Assembly (NCBI GenBank): GCA_003169895.1
Contig: PNAE01000007.1
Coordinates: 906,407-970,406 of the forward strand
Reading direction: 5' to 3'
Length of the DNA: 64,000 bases
DNA from: Gemmatimonadota bacterium
GTDB taxonomy: Bacteria; Gemmatimonadota; Gemmatimonadetes; Gemmatimonadales; GWC2-71-9
Below the pieces are notes generated by a model. It had not been told where the DNA came from, did not search any database, and worked only from the letters and a program-made list of their open reading frames with translations. How positions within the stretch are numbered: position 1 is the stretch's first letter; every line of letters starts with the position of its first letter. Below are positions 12,724-20,854 of this stretch, piece after piece. Made by a program: the position numbers and the translations under genes.

Positions 12724-12755
12724 AAGCCCTCCGAGGTCCCGAGATGAGCGCCATC
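12724..12755 (+). repeat. relic copy of the pruA start region at the left end
   Basis: 32 bp align with 26558-26589 (25 identities), including ATGAGCGCCATC. In the left copy translation would give only MSAIQNVLGQRR and a stop. Together with the boundary repeats this indicates that about 140 bp spanning the pruA promoter and first codons is present at both ends of the element. Confidence 0.65.
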
Positions 12756-12963
12756 CAGAACGTCCTCGGGCAACGGCGATAAGCCGCAATGCCTTAGCGT
12801 GAAGCCGAAAATCGCGTTGGTCGATTCATTGGTCCATTGGCTAATGCGACTGAAAACGGACAGCTTGCGTCGTCGTGAGCGTCCGGTATAAATTCTTCTT
12901 CGCACTCAACCAAGGACCACTAGCACCGCGCACGACCCGCCGGGGACCCGGCCTTGAAAGGGT

Positions 12964-13035
12964 ACAGATAGTTGCCTCTGTCGAAAGCTTTGCTTCCCCG
13001 TGAGGGGAGCGAAGACGCCGATGGGGGCTTTTTCG
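12964..13035 (+). promoter_or_regulatory. structured leader with three successive hairpins
   Basis: Stem-loops lie at 12964-12981 (ACAGA/TCTGT), 12994-13009 (TTCCCC/GGGGAG) and 13010-13035 (CGAAGA/TTTTTCG outer stem with GCC/GGC inside), the last ending in a T-rich stretch. They lie just upstream of the first element gene at 13068. Attenuation or a small RNA are both possible. The rest of the 12387-13067 gap shows no gene. Confidence 0.4.
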
Positions 13036-13067
13036 TTTTACCCACAACCAACCGAAGGAACAGCATC

Positions 13068-13361
13068 ATGCACAGCGAAGCAACGAAGGCACCGGCAGGT
13101 AAGGCACTCGGCGAGATGTATGCAACCATCCCGGATGAGGAAGGAAAGTTGTTGATCGGCAAGTTGACTGATTCTGGCACGCGGGGGCGGGCGCACTGGT
13201 ACACCGTCACGCTCTTTCACCCCGACCCGATTGCTGCCGGCCAACCAGACGCCGGAACGATGACGATTGAGGCGACCGACCTGCTGCAAGACTGTTTTCG
13301 GTTTTTCCCGACGTTCGCCGAAGCGGTTGCGTCAGTTGGTGAGCCGACACTGGAATGCTGA
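13068..13361 (+). CDS. hypothetical protein, first gene of the element
   Basis: 97 residues beginning MHSEATKAPAGKALGEMYAT, with GAAGGA about 10 nt before the ATG. The sequence alternates beta-type stretches (KLLIGKLTDSG, HWYTVTLFHPDP, GTMTIEATDL), so a small beta-rich fold is likely; no family is recognised. Its stop overlaps the next start (ATGCTGA at 13355-13361), so the two are translated together. It lies behind a hairpin-rich leader. Confidence 0.6.
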   Translation: MHSEATKAPAGKALGEMYATIPDEEGKLLIGKLTDSGTRGRAHWYTVTLFHPDPIAAGQPDAGTMTIEATDLLQDCFRFFPTFAEAVASVGEPTLEC

Positions 13362-13675
13362 CGCCAGCCGATCGGGCGCGCATCCTTGCGCTCTACGACC
13401 TGGACTACCGGCGCCGGTCCGGCGGGCATCGCTTCGCGTTCGGCGGCGAGCACTACACCATCCATCAGATCGGGTTGGTGCTGGCAGAAGCATGGGGCTT
13501 CGCGCCGAAAACTGCCGAACGTTACCGCGAGCTGGCAATCCATTTTGCCGGGGAGCGGGACGGCTCACCCGGCCGGGGATCGAAGTTCCGGGAGCGGTTC
13601 CTGGCCCCGGATGGCAGTTGGGTCGCTCGCCGACCGGGCATCCTGTACCACCTGCCGGTCACGGCTGGCCGGTGA
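13355..13675 (+). CDS. hypothetical protein with HTH-like N-terminus
   Basis: 106 residues, overlapping the previous gene by 7 nt. The N-terminal half (ADRARILALYDLDYRRR ... TIHQIGLVLAEAWGFAPK) has the rhythm of a helical DNA-binding segment; the C-terminal half is basic and short (GSKFRERFLAPDGSWVARR). No known family is recognised. A very strong hairpin (13698-13736) follows the stop, so this two-gene unit probably ends here. Confidence 0.55.
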   Translation: MLTPADRARILALYDLDYRRRSGGHRFAFGGEHYTIHQIGLVLAEAWGFAPKTAERYRELAIHFAGERDGSPGRGSKFRERFLAPDGSWVARRPGILYHLPVTAGR

Positions 13676-13697
13676 ACGTCCCTCCCGTCCCTTGTTT

Positions 13698-13736
13698 GCC
13701 TGCGCCGGAGGCCGTCTCGTGGCCTCCGGCGCAGGC
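13698..13736. terminator. strong 16-bp hairpin between the leader genes and integrase
   Basis: GCCTGCGCCGGAGGCC and its exact complement are separated by 7 nt. No T-tract follows on either strand, so it is either an unusual terminator or a transcript-stabilising structure separating the first two genes from the integrase. Confidence 0.6.
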
Positions 13737-13809
13737 GGCTAGGGCGGAACAGGCCATGGCAACGAGTTCAAGGGCCGCTGGACAGCCCGGCCGACCATGG
13801 CTTCTATCT

Positions 13810-13838
13810 GGTCAACGTTGCAATCAGCAACGTCAACC
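13810..13838. promoter_or_regulatory. inverted repeat upstream of integrase (operator candidate)
   Basis: GGTCAACGTTGC-AATCA-GCAACGTCAACC pairs at 10 of 12 positions and lies 15 nt before the integrase ATG. It could be an operator or a hairpin controlling integrase translation, since it ends just before the AAAGGGA ribosome-binding site. Confidence 0.4.
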
Positions 13839-13853
13839 AGAAAGGGACCCACG

Positions 13854-15242
13854 ATGACGCCATCGAGATATCTCGCGCCACCAGCGCGCACGTCGGCCGG
13901 CCCGCGCATGCAGAACAACAGCCGGATTTCGTGTCACGCGCAGCGCGACGCCAATGGCATGGCGCCGGTCCTCCGCACAGATGCCAGCGGTCGTGCGTTG
14001 ACGCAGTTTTGCATCCGGGCGACCGGCAGTCTGAAGGAAAAGTTGCGCGCACGCGGCGAGTCCGTCTCGCGGACCATCTGGATATTAGGGTGGGACGCGG
14101 CGCAGGTCGAGCGCGCGAAGATCGTTGACGAGTGGAACCGCGCGCCGCGCGCGGAAGACGTGGTGCATACGATGAACGAGCTCTGCGACCAATTCATCGC
14201 CATTCGGGCGCACCCCGACTCGACGACGCGCAAGAGCACGGTCAACACCTACAGGGAGCGGTTGGCGCAATTTGTCCGACCGTACTTTGGCACGCGCGAC
14301 GTACGGTCGATCACCCCAGCTGACACTGGTAAGTGGAAGGCGAAGTACGCGGCGACGGGCGCGGCGCGCACCCGGCAATCGAAGCTCGGCACGCTGACCG
14401 CGCTGTTCACCTTGGCGCGGAGCTACGGCTGGATCGCCACCAGCCCGATTCTGCGCGAGCACCAAATTCCAGTGCTCAAAATCGGTCAGCGCCGTGGCGC
14501 CGTGTGCGGCGACGAACGAATTGCCCGGGCGCTTGCGCCGGAGGAAATCGAGCGGATCGTTGCCGAGCTGGACGAGGACGACCCGGCGCTGCGACTGATG
14601 GTGCAGATGATGGGGTGGACGGCCTGGCGCAGTAGGGAGGCAATCCACATTCGTACGAGTGATGTTCGGCTGAGCGACGATGGCTCGGCGTTCATCTCAG
14701 TGGTCTCGGGCGTTCCCTGCCCATGCGGCGAGTGCGCCAAGAATGACGGCATCCGATTCACGAAAAACTCAAAATCGAGATTGACGTTGGTACACCCCTC
14801 ACTCGTGCAAAAGCTCACCGACTTCATGACGCAGCACCGGGAATACTTCGCGGCGCGGATGCCGACGCCGTGGTTGTTCCCGACGTGGCGGCGACGCGGC
14901 TCGTCGCACGCAAGCATCGGCGGCATCCGCGTGGGGCAGGGACTTCGCATCGCCTTTCAGGCCGCCGCGAAGCGCGCCGGGTTCAGCGGCTTGATTCTGC
15001 ATGACCTGAGATCGTCAGCAAAAACCTCGTTGCTGCTCAATGGCGGTAACCCGACTGCCATCGACGCGATGGTTGGGCACGCAATGCGCGGATCTGCGAT
15101 GAACGAGATCTATGCGCGGTTTGAGGAACGCCCATCGGCATACTACGCCGCGTGCTTCCCACAATGGTCTCCCAAGCTGACGCTGGTGCAGGACCAGCCG
15201 GGACCGGTCATGGCTGACACGCGCATGGTCGCGAGCCGGTAG
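13854..15242 (+). CDS. tyrosine recombinase/integrase
   Basis: 462 residues. It cuts and rejoins the att sites for integration and excision. An arm-binding/core-binding region occupies residues 1-200 (YRERLAQFVRPYFGTRDV ...). The catalytic domain shows the first Arg in WTAWRSREAIH near 265, Lys in TKNSKSRLTL near 305, HxxR as HDLR near 385, and GHAMRGSAMNEIYARF with the last His and the nucleophilic Tyr near 410-425. The start at 13854 was chosen because AAAGGGA precedes it; the open frame reaches 13797, but that extension contains the inverted repeat. A Cys-rich CPCGECAKN insert in the catalytic domain is unusual. It sits near the left end, as in integrated elements generally. Confidence 0.9.
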   Translation: MTPSRYLAPPARTSAGPRMQNNSRISCHAQRDANGMAPVLRTDASGRALTQFCIRATGSLKEKLRARGESVSRTIWILGWDAAQVERAKIVDEWNRAPRAEDVVHTMNELCDQFIAIRAHPDSTTRKSTVNTYRERLAQFVRPYFGTRDVRSITPADTGKWKAKYAATGAARTRQSKLGTLTALFTLARSYGWIATSPILREHQIPVLKIGQRRGAVCGDERIARALAPEEIERIVAELDEDDPALRLMVQMMGWTAWRSREAIHIRTSDVRLSDDGSAFISVVSGVPCPCGECAKNDGIRFTKNSKSRLTLVHPSLVQKLTDFMTQHREYFAARMPTPWLFPTWRRRGSSHASIGGIRVGQGLRIAFQAAAKRAGFSGLILHDLRSSAKTSLLLNGGNPTAIDAMVGHAMRGSAMNEIYARFEERPSAYYAACFPQWSPKLTLVQDQPGPVMADTRMVASR

Positions 15243-15279
15243 CCGGGTAAGAAACGCCCTGCCGCTGGTCGGCGGGGGC

Positions 15280-15307
15280 GAGACGGGGCCTCAGTGGCCC
15301 CGTTCTC
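15280..15307 (+). terminator. hairpin downstream of integrase
   Basis: GAGACGGGGCC and GGCCCCGTTCTC form a stem of 7 GC pairs plus a GAGA/TCTC extension with one bulge. It lies about 40 nt after the integrase stop and has no clear T-tract. It separates the integrase from the replication operon. Confidence 0.45.
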
Positions 15308-15374
15308 ATGCCCCACCGAAAGATCGTTGCGTGATGTGCGAGAAACCGCGGAGGCGAGAAAAAATACATTGAGT

Positions 15375-15384
15375 TTCTATAGAA
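15375..15384. promoter_or_regulatory. AT-rich promoter/operator region before the replication operon
   Basis: The perfect palindrome TTCTATAGAA lies in an AT-rich island (about 15357-15390) that contrasts with the GC-rich surroundings. It is 50 nt upstream of the 76-residue gene. It is a plausible promoter with an overlapping repressor site for the replication genes; no matching site was seen at the XRE gene. Confidence 0.35.
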
Positions 15385-15434
15385 GCACTGAGGAGACCGT
15401 CGCGGTTTCCGTCTTCTTGCTGGGAGGCGAGAGC

Positions 15435-15665
15435 ATGACCGACGCACCGAAGGAAAAGAACCCGCTGAAGGTTGCAGCCAGTCGCGCGATGTGGACGCGA
15501 CCTTCCAGTCGGGCGCGTCTCATGGCCGGGCTTCGTCGGTCGTGGACACCAGAGCGCCGGGCCGCAATGTCGGCCGAGCGCAAGCGGTTCTTCGCCGAGA
15601 ACCTCCGGATGAAGACCGTCCTGGCGGCGATGGCCGAGAAGGCAACAGAGGTACCGGCACCGTGA
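15435..15665 (+). CDS. small basic protein, unknown
   Basis: 76 residues, rich in Arg/Lys/Met (SRAMWTRPSSRARLMAGLRR ...). GGGAGGCGAGAGC is a good ribosome-binding site for the ATG at 15435. It overlaps the next gene by 4 nt (GTGA). It may bind nucleic acid from its charge; there is no family match I can name. Confidence 0.5.
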   Translation: MTDAPKEKNPLKVAASRAMWTRPSSRARLMAGLRRSWTPERRAAMSAERKRFFAENLRMKTVLAAMAEKATEVPAP

Positions 15666-15811
15666 CCAAGACGCGCAGTGCATTGACGCTCAAAGTCCAA
15701 CGCGAGATGAAAAAGCGCGACCGCCGCGACGAGAAGGGCCGCCGACTCGCGGCTAGGCTCGCCCGGAAAATGGGAACGGCCCCGGTTCGCCAGCCGGAGC
15801 CGTCACCCTAA
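15662..15811 (+). CDS. very small basic protein, unknown
   Basis: 49 residues from a GTG that overlaps the preceding TGA. It is almost entirely a charged helix (REMKKRDRRDEKGRRLAARL) with a proline-rich tail. The overlap with its neighbour and position 53 nt before the primase support a real gene in the replication operon. Its function is unknown. Confidence 0.45.
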   Translation: MTKTRSALTLKVQREMKKRDRRDEKGRRLAARLARKMGTAPVRQPEPSP

Positions 15812-15864
15812 AGCTGCAACCACCCTTGCACCACCAGATCGCCACCTCTTTGGAGTAACGACAG

Positions 15865-18126
15865 ATGGTACCGACAAAAATATCTGATGGGTCTGAACTC
15901 GTCCAGCGTTCGCCCGACATGCTCGCCGCCGCGCTCGATCTCGCCGCCCGCGGCTACCGCGTGTTCCCGATTCATGAGCCGCGCGCGACCGGCGAATCTC
16001 CGACCTGCTCGTGCGGTGACCTGACGTGCAGAAGCGTCGGTAAGCACCCCCGCACCCGGAACGGGGCCAAGGACGCCACGACCGACGCAGGCCAGGTGCA
16101 CGCGTGGTGGGCGAAGACGCCCCACGCCAGCATCGGCATCGCGACCGGCGATGGCTTGCACGTGCTCGATGTGGATGGCGACATGGGGCGTGAGACGCTC
16201 CGCGCCGTGTACGGCATCGACCTCGACGCGCTCCTCGCGACAACGCCATCGGCGACCACCGGGCGCGAGGGCGGGCACCACTTCTTCTTCGACGCGCCCA
16301 GCGGACCGGCCATGAAGAGCGTCGCCGGACGGCTCGGCGCGAAGCTGGACGAGCGGGGCGACGGCGGGTACGTCGTGGCGGCGCCATCGCTGCATCGGTC
16401 GGGTGCGCGCTACACCTGGCAGACGGATCTTGACACGCCGCGCGCCCCGTGGCCGGATGCCTTCCAGATGATGCAGGAAGGCGAGCGGAGCGACAGGCTC
16501 GGGAGCATGATCGGTTGGTGGTTCCACACCGGTCTGAGCGAACCCGAGGTCTTGAGCCGCGCCTTCGCATACAACGCACGGTATGGCAACCCAGCACAGG
16601 ACGAGCGCGAAGTCGAGACGCACGTCGCCAGCATCGGCGAGCGCGAACGGAAGAGCGGCGGGGCCAACCTTGCGGCCATCTATTCCGACGCCGGCAACGG
16701 CGCGCGGCTCGCCACGGCGGTTTACGGCCACCTGAAGGTGTGCCTGCCACTGGGCGCGACCTACGCGTTCAACAAGCAACACTGGGTCCGCGACGTGAAA
16801 GGCGACCCGCTCGCTCGGACCGTCGCCAAGGAATTTGTCGACCGCGAGTTGCGCGAAGCCGGCGCTGCGCTGGCCGACCGGACGCGCCAGAACGCGGAGC
16901 AGCAGATCACGCACCTGCTGCGGCTCAAGTACGAGGCGCGCTTTGCCCCGATGGTCAAGAACATGAAGGACGACCCGATTGTCCGCGTGGAACCGCGGGA
17001 CTTCGACCGTCATCCGCACTTGCTCAACGTCGAGGACGGGACGCTCAACCTCGACACGCTGGTGTTGCAGCCGTTCAACCCCGACGACCTGCTGACGGGG
17101 AAGCTCGCGGTCCGCTACGTCCCCGCGGCGCACGCCGACATCTGGGTGCAGCACATCCGGTATCTCGCCTCGGCACCGGACGGCACGCCGCGCCCGGAGC
17201 TTGAGCGGTACTACTGGCGCGCGCTCGGCTACACGCTGCGCGGCGGCAACCCGGAACGGAAGCTGTTCTTTCTCAAAGGCCGGACGACGGCGGGCAAGTC
17301 GAAGCTGCTGGAGGGCCTGCGCGCGCTGTTCGGGCCATACGCCGGATCGCTCGGGTTCGACTCGCTCTTGAAGAAGGGGAAGTACGGGAGCGGTGGCGAT
17401 AGCGCGCGGTCCGACATCGCCGCGCTGATGGGGAAGCGGTTCGTCACGGCCGCGGAGCCGAACATCGACGGCGAGTTCGACACGGCCCTGCTGAAGCAGC
17501 TCACCGGCGGTGATCAGATCGCCGCCCGCCACCTCTACCACGAGGCCGTGCCGTTCGTCTTCACCGGCACGTTGTGGTTGGCGGCGAACGCGCCGCCGAA
17601 GATCGCGGCCGATGACGACGCGACCTGGGTTCGGATGTCGGTGATCCCGGTGGAGTTCACGCTCCCGCCCGAGAAGCGCGACGACGACATCCTTCGCAAG
17701 TTGACCACGCCCGAAGCGTTGACCGGCCTCTTGGCCATGATGATCGACGGCCTCCGCGAGGTCCAACGGGACGGGCTCCGGCCGCCCCCGCTCGTGACCG
17801 GCGCGACCAAGACCTACCGCGACGACAACAACATCGTGGCGCAGTTCATCGAAGAGTGCTACGAGGTCACCGAGCCGCGCCGGAAGTCGACGCCGGGCAT
17901 GCCGCACGTCCCGCTCGCCGAGGTCTTCACGCGCTACCAGTGGTACTGCGACCGCGGGCAGGTCCCCCAGTTGTACGGGAGCACGCGGTCATTCACCGAG
18001 GCGCTCCAGAATCTCGAACCGAGCTTTGAGGTCACGAAGGGGACGGGCAACAAGACGTACGTCTACGGCGTGAAGGCGCGCCTCGACCGGGGCACGGCCA
18101 CGGGAGGGATCGATGAGATCATGTGA
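15865..18126 (+). CDS. primase-polymerase / D5-like replicative helicase
   Basis: 753 residues. The N-terminal bifunctional primase-polymerase domain has C-x-C ... GKHPRTRNGAKDATT near 50-70, the metal Asp pair in LDVDGD near 100 and GGHHFFF near 140. A D5_N-type linker follows, then a superfamily 3 helicase with Walker A GRTTAGKSK near 475 and EPNIDGEF near 530, then a P4-type C-terminal winged region (FIEECYEV ... TRYQWY). It primes and unwinds the element's own origin, as in P4 alpha and PICI Pri-Rep. The inverted repeat of GTTACC units starts 18 nt after its stop and is the likely origin. The ATG is preceded by GGAG. Confidence 0.9.
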   Translation: MVPTKISDGSELVQRSPDMLAAALDLAARGYRVFPIHEPRATGESPTCSCGDLTCRSVGKHPRTRNGAKDATTDAGQVHAWWAKTPHASIGIATGDGLHVLDVDGDMGRETLRAVYGIDLDALLATTPSATTGREGGHHFFFDAPSGPAMKSVAGRLGAKLDERGDGGYVVAAPSLHRSGARYTWQTDLDTPRAPWPDAFQMMQEGERSDRLGSMIGWWFHTGLSEPEVLSRAFAYNARYGNPAQDEREVETHVASIGERERKSGGANLAAIYSDAGNGARLATAVYGHLKVCLPLGATYAFNKQHWVRDVKGDPLARTVAKEFVDRELREAGAALADRTRQNAEQQITHLLRLKYEARFAPMVKNMKDDPIVRVEPRDFDRHPHLLNVEDGTLNLDTLVLQPFNPDDLLTGKLAVRYVPAAHADIWVQHIRYLASAPDGTPRPELERYYWRALGYTLRGGNPERKLFFLKGRTTAGKSKLLEGLRALFGPYAGSLGFDSLLKKGKYGSGGDSARSDIAALMGKRFVTAAEPNIDGEFDTALLKQLTGGDQIAARHLYHEAVPFVFTGTLWLAANAPPKIAADDDATWVRMSVIPVEFTLPPEKRDDDILRKLTTPEALTGLLAMMIDGLREVQRDGLRPPPLVTGATKTYRDDNNIVAQFIEECYEVTEPRRKSTPGMPHVPLAEVFTRYQWYCDRGQVPQLYGSTRSFTEALQNLEPSFEVTKGTGNKTYVYGVKARLDRGTATGGIDEIM

Positions 18127-18143
18127 GATCATCGGAGCTCAGA

Positions 18144-18243
18144 GTTACCGAGTTACCGAGAGTTACCATTTTTGCCTAAGTCACCTTAAGAGACGTTTGA
18201 GGATTACTTAGGTGAATCGGGTAACTCTCGGTAACTCGGTAAC
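18144..18243. other. candidate replication origin: 24-bp perfect inverted repeat of GTTACC iterons
   Basis: Arms at 18144-18167 and 18220-18243 are exact reverse complements, each made of three GTTACC units (spacing 8 then 10). The 52-nt centre is AT-richer and holds a second inverted repeat, CCTAAGT (18175-18181) / ACTTAGG (18206-18212). Position immediately 3' of the primase-helicase gene matches where satellite and P4-type origins lie. A terminator is less likely given the repeated units. Confidence 0.65.
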
Positions 18244-18391
18244 TGTCGCCCCCGGCGGTGACTCGGGGACCACGGTCCTTGGCCGGTCAGCCCCCGGCCA
18301 CCGAAAGCCCCTCCGCGTACGTGCGCGCAAGCCAACTGAACAGCGCATTGTCTCATTCGGCCACCCTTCAACACGCAAACCCTTTGGCCGC

Positions 18392-18556
18392 GTGACTCGT
18401 TCCAGATGGGGCAGATCTGTTCACCTGGCCGAGCTCCTAGATGCCCCCGAGACCGCTCATTTCCCCCGGCCTGATACCAATCACGTGCTCCGGGTTCTCC
18501 GTGACCTCCGGGTCACCAACGCAGCCGGCGCCAACACCCAGCCAGGCGCCCCGTGA
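18392..18556 (+). CDS. possible small protein, unknown
   Basis: 54 residues from a GTG at 18392 (TRSRWGRSVHLAELLD ...). The frame is open back to 18212 but that would cross the inverted repeat. Support comes from the 4-nt GTGA overlap with the next gene, the pattern used throughout this element. It is otherwise unrecognised. The stretch 18244-18391 shows nothing else. Confidence 0.35.
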   Translation: MTRSRWGRSVHLAELLDAPETAHFPRPDTNHVLRVLRDLRVTNAAGANTQPGAP

Positions 18557-18855
18557 CCCTCGATGAGTATGGGGTTCCGGTCTTCTCCTCGGCCCGCGCC
18601 TGCTTGGTCGAGCTTCGCGGCGACGTCGACCAGGCGATCACGCTCCTCGATGGCAAGCTCGGCATCGTCACGCGGCAGAACGACCCGGCGCTCATCCCCG
18701 CCGCGATGGCCGAGCTCGTGTGTGTGATGACGAGCGACAACCCGGGGCTCGATCCGGTGACGGCTCGGAAGCTCATCATCCAAGCCAACAGTTGGGCATC
18801 CGCGGGGCGTTGGAACAAGTGGCAAGGGCGCCCGCGGAAGGGTGTCAAAGAATGA
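18553..18855 (+). CDS. hypothetical protein
   Basis: 100 residues from GTG. Mostly helical (VELRGDVDQAITLLDGKL, IPAAMAELVCVMTSD) with a basic C-terminus ending GRPRKGVKE. It overlaps the upstream gene by 4 nt. An ATG overlapping its own stop opens the next frame, but the better start of that gene is at 19053. Function unknown. Confidence 0.5.
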   Translation: MTLDEYGVPVFSSARACLVELRGDVDQAITLLDGKLGIVTRQNDPALIPAAMAELVCVMTSDNPGLDPVTARKLIIQANSWASAGRWNKWQGRPRKGVKE

Positions 18856-19052
18856 CAACGCGCCAAAGTACATGTCAGATATTTGGTATCGTCACGGCGT
18901 TGCTCAGCGCCGCGGCGTCTCCCGGTCGCGGGGATGTCACAGTCCCCCGGCCATTTCAGGACCGAATCACGCAGGACATAAGGCTCTCCCGGCGTTGGCT
19001 TGGCAACGAGTCAGCGTCCGGATGGGTCGCTCTCACAGAGATCGGAGGAAGG

Positions 19053-19661
19053 ATGGCAAGTCCCAAGAACGCACCACCCGAACCACTGACAACGCGGCTC
19101 GCGCGTCAGACGGCGGAACACCAGGACATCATCACCACTCAGACCGACGCCGTCCTACGCGACATCGCAGCGGCGGACGCGGCGCTGGTCGAGCACGCCA
19201 AGCGGGACAACCCCGACGGAATTGCCCAGGTCAACGAGCAGATCACGGTCCTGCATGCCCGACGCGTGGCGCTGACGACGGCCGCGACGCACAAGGCCAC
19301 AGCAATTGCCGAGACCACGAAGCAGATCGCAATGGAGCGGCGTGCCGCCGCCGTGGCAAAGTTCCAGGCACTCGTCCAGCAGGCCGCCCCCTTGGTCAAG
19401 GCGCTCGACGCGGCGCGGTACGCCCTCGTGGACGCCGTGCAGCGGCTGCACACCAACCGCAGCGCGAGCTACGCGGCCCTCAACGGCTACTCGCACGATC
19501 AGGACGCCTTCGCGTCTGTGTCCAGCATGATGGGCCTGTACGGCGATTTGGAATTCGCCCTGAAAGCATCGTTGTCCATTCCCCAAGAAGCGGGTCCGAC
19601 GCGCGGCGACGCCGTCATGCAGCAGGAGATGGTGACCCAGCTCGCCGAGTCGATCCGGTAG
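19053..19661 (+). CDS. coiled-coil protein, unknown
   Basis: 202 residues, Ala-rich and strongly helical, with heptad-like stretches across residues 10-130 (ADAALVEHAKRDN, VNEQITVLHARRVALTT, MERRAAAVAKFQALVQQ). The start follows a very strong GGAGGAAGG site; the same frame could begin at 18852 overlapping the previous stop, adding 67 residues. In position (between replication and packaging genes) and fold type it could be a scaffold-like or structural remodelling protein, but nothing proves this. Confidence 0.55.
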   Translation: MASPKNAPPEPLTTRLARQTAEHQDIITTQTDAVLRDIAAADAALVEHAKRDNPDGIAQVNEQITVLHARRVALTTAATHKATAIAETTKQIAMERRAAAVAKFQALVQQAAPLVKALDAARYALVDAVQRLHTNRSASYAALNGYSHDQDAFASVSSMMGLYGDLEFALKASLSIPQEAGPTRGDAVMQQEMVTQLAESIR

Positions 19662-19665
19662 CCGC

Positions 19666-19941
19666 GTGATCACCCCCGAGCGCAAACGCGAGCTGCGTGT
19701 CCTGGCCCGCGCCAGAGCCTTCATCAGCGGCTTCGGTGATGCACCGATCGAAGGCGAGCTGGCCGCGCTGCTGCAAACGTGCATCGCATCGCCGCAGGAA
19801 GCACGCTACACGTTCTCATACTTCATTCGCGCGCGTGACGACTTTGCCAAGCGTGCCATCGCAGCGCACGCAGCGAACGACAACGACGCCAACCTGGCAT
19901 TCGCCCGGCGCGCCATCAGCCAACGAAAGGCCACGCCATGA
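19666..19941 (+). CDS. hypothetical protein
   Basis: 91 residues from a GTG 4 nt after the previous stop. Helical (RARAFISGFGD, GELAALLQTCIA, FSYFIRARDDFAKRAIAAHA). The ATGA overlap with the next gene at 19938 shows that it is part of the packed operon. No family recognised. Confidence 0.5.
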   Translation: MITPERKRELRVLARARAFISGFGDAPIEGELAALLQTCIASPQEARYTFSYFIRARDDFAKRAIAAHAANDNDANLAFARRAISQRKATP

Positions 19942-20492
19942 CCATGACACGCGAAGAGCGACAAGCGCTCGACCCCGAGAAGCAGCTGCACATGAACCCC
20001 GCGTTCCTGACGGCGTTTCCGCGATGGTCTGAGCCGCTTCGCAACACGACCTCGGACCTCGCCCGGCTTGAACGATTTCTCCCCCGCGAGAGCAACGAGA
20101 CGGACGCGAACTACATCGCGCGTGCCGAGGGCGCCGGGATGGTGATCACACTTTCGAGCCCCGAAGTTCGCGGTGACGTCAGACTGCTCGACACCCGGAT
20201 GACCGAGGCCGGTTACGCGGGCGTGCCGCTGATGCTGGTGACCGACGCCGCACCCGACCATCACATGCGCGTCCCGACCGCCGAGCAACGTTCCGCCGAC
20301 GAGGCGCGCAAGGCCCAGATTTTGGACGACATTCGCCATCCCGAGCGCGCCAAGCGCGAGGCCGAATTTTCGCGGCAACTCGCGCGCGAAGAAGTTTTGC
20401 GGATGGAGCACAACGCGAGGGTCGATGCGAACATGGCGGAAGCTGAGGCTGATGCGGCGCGCAAAGCGGCGGGACTCGGAGCGGCGTCATGA
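19938..20492 (+). CDS. hypothetical protein
   Basis: 184 residues. The N-terminal part (MNPAFLTAFPRWSEPLRN) is followed by a mixed domain (GAGMVITLSSPEVRGDVR) and then a long charged helix with many Glu/Arg/Ala (ERAKREAEFSRQLAREEVL) that is probably coiled coil. It overlaps both neighbours by 4 nt. Function unknown. Confidence 0.5.
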   Translation: MTMTREERQALDPEKQLHMNPAFLTAFPRWSEPLRNTTSDLARLERFLPRESNETDANYIARAEGAGMVITLSSPEVRGDVRLLDTRMTEAGYAGVPLMLVTDAAPDHHMRVPTAEQRSADEARKAQILDDIRHPERAKREAEFSRQLAREEVLRMEHNARVDANMAEAEADAARKAAGLGAAS

Positions 20493-20854
20493 CGCCCGCC
20501 GACCGCACCCTCCAGTTGCTCGGCGAGGCGCTGATCCAACTTGCTAACGCGCCGAGCGCGCTTCATACCATCACCGTTACAGAAACACTCACGCTCTCCA
20601 CGACCTGGAATCGCGCACGCTTGTACGACGTGAAACCGGAGACCCGCCTGACCGCCGACGACGTGGCGCAGATCTTCGGCATGACGCGCGCCGCGTTGTA
20701 TAAGCGCCTCAAGCGCGAAGCCATCCCGCACCGGAAGTGCCGCGATAAGTCGCTCTCCTTCCTGGCCGGTGATTTGCGGCGATGGTACGAGGCGGGCGAG
20801 CAGGTCATCACGCCCGTCATCGACTACGGCGCCGCGGTCCGCAGGATCAAGTGA
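20489..20854 (+). CDS. helix-turn-helix protein, possible small terminase or excisionase-like
   Basis: 121 residues. The C-terminal half, LTADDVAQIFGMTRAALYKR followed by an EAIPHRKCRDKSLSF wing, is a MerR/AlpA-type winged helix. The N-terminal half has an unusual run of alternating Thr (TITVTETLTL). Two genes ahead of the terminase large subunit, it could be the DNA-recognition small subunit; AlpA-type excisionase or activator is the alternative. It overlaps neighbours on both sides by 4 nt. Confidence 0.6.
   Translation: MTPADRTLQLLGEALIQLANAPSALHTITVTETLTLSTTWNRARLYDVKPETRLTADDVAQIFGMTRAALYKRLKREAIPHRKCRDKSLSFLAGDLRRWYEAGEQVITPVIDYGAAVRRIK

Noticed and set aside
15808-17907. Long open frame (about 700 codons) on the minus strand opposite the primase gene
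   Set aside because: It is low-complexity, rich in Arg/His/Val from high-GC antisense, and lies entirely under the well-supported primase-helicase. A shadow frame.
18212-18391. Upstream extension of the small gene ending at 18556
   Set aside because: It would translate through the perfect inverted repeat, and its composition is not protein-like; only the part after 18392 is kept as possible.
20489-20854. Calling the HTH gene the small terminase subunit outright
   Set aside because: Position supports it, but the winged HTH is equally typical of AlpA/excisionase-type proteins and no terminase-small hallmark is visible.
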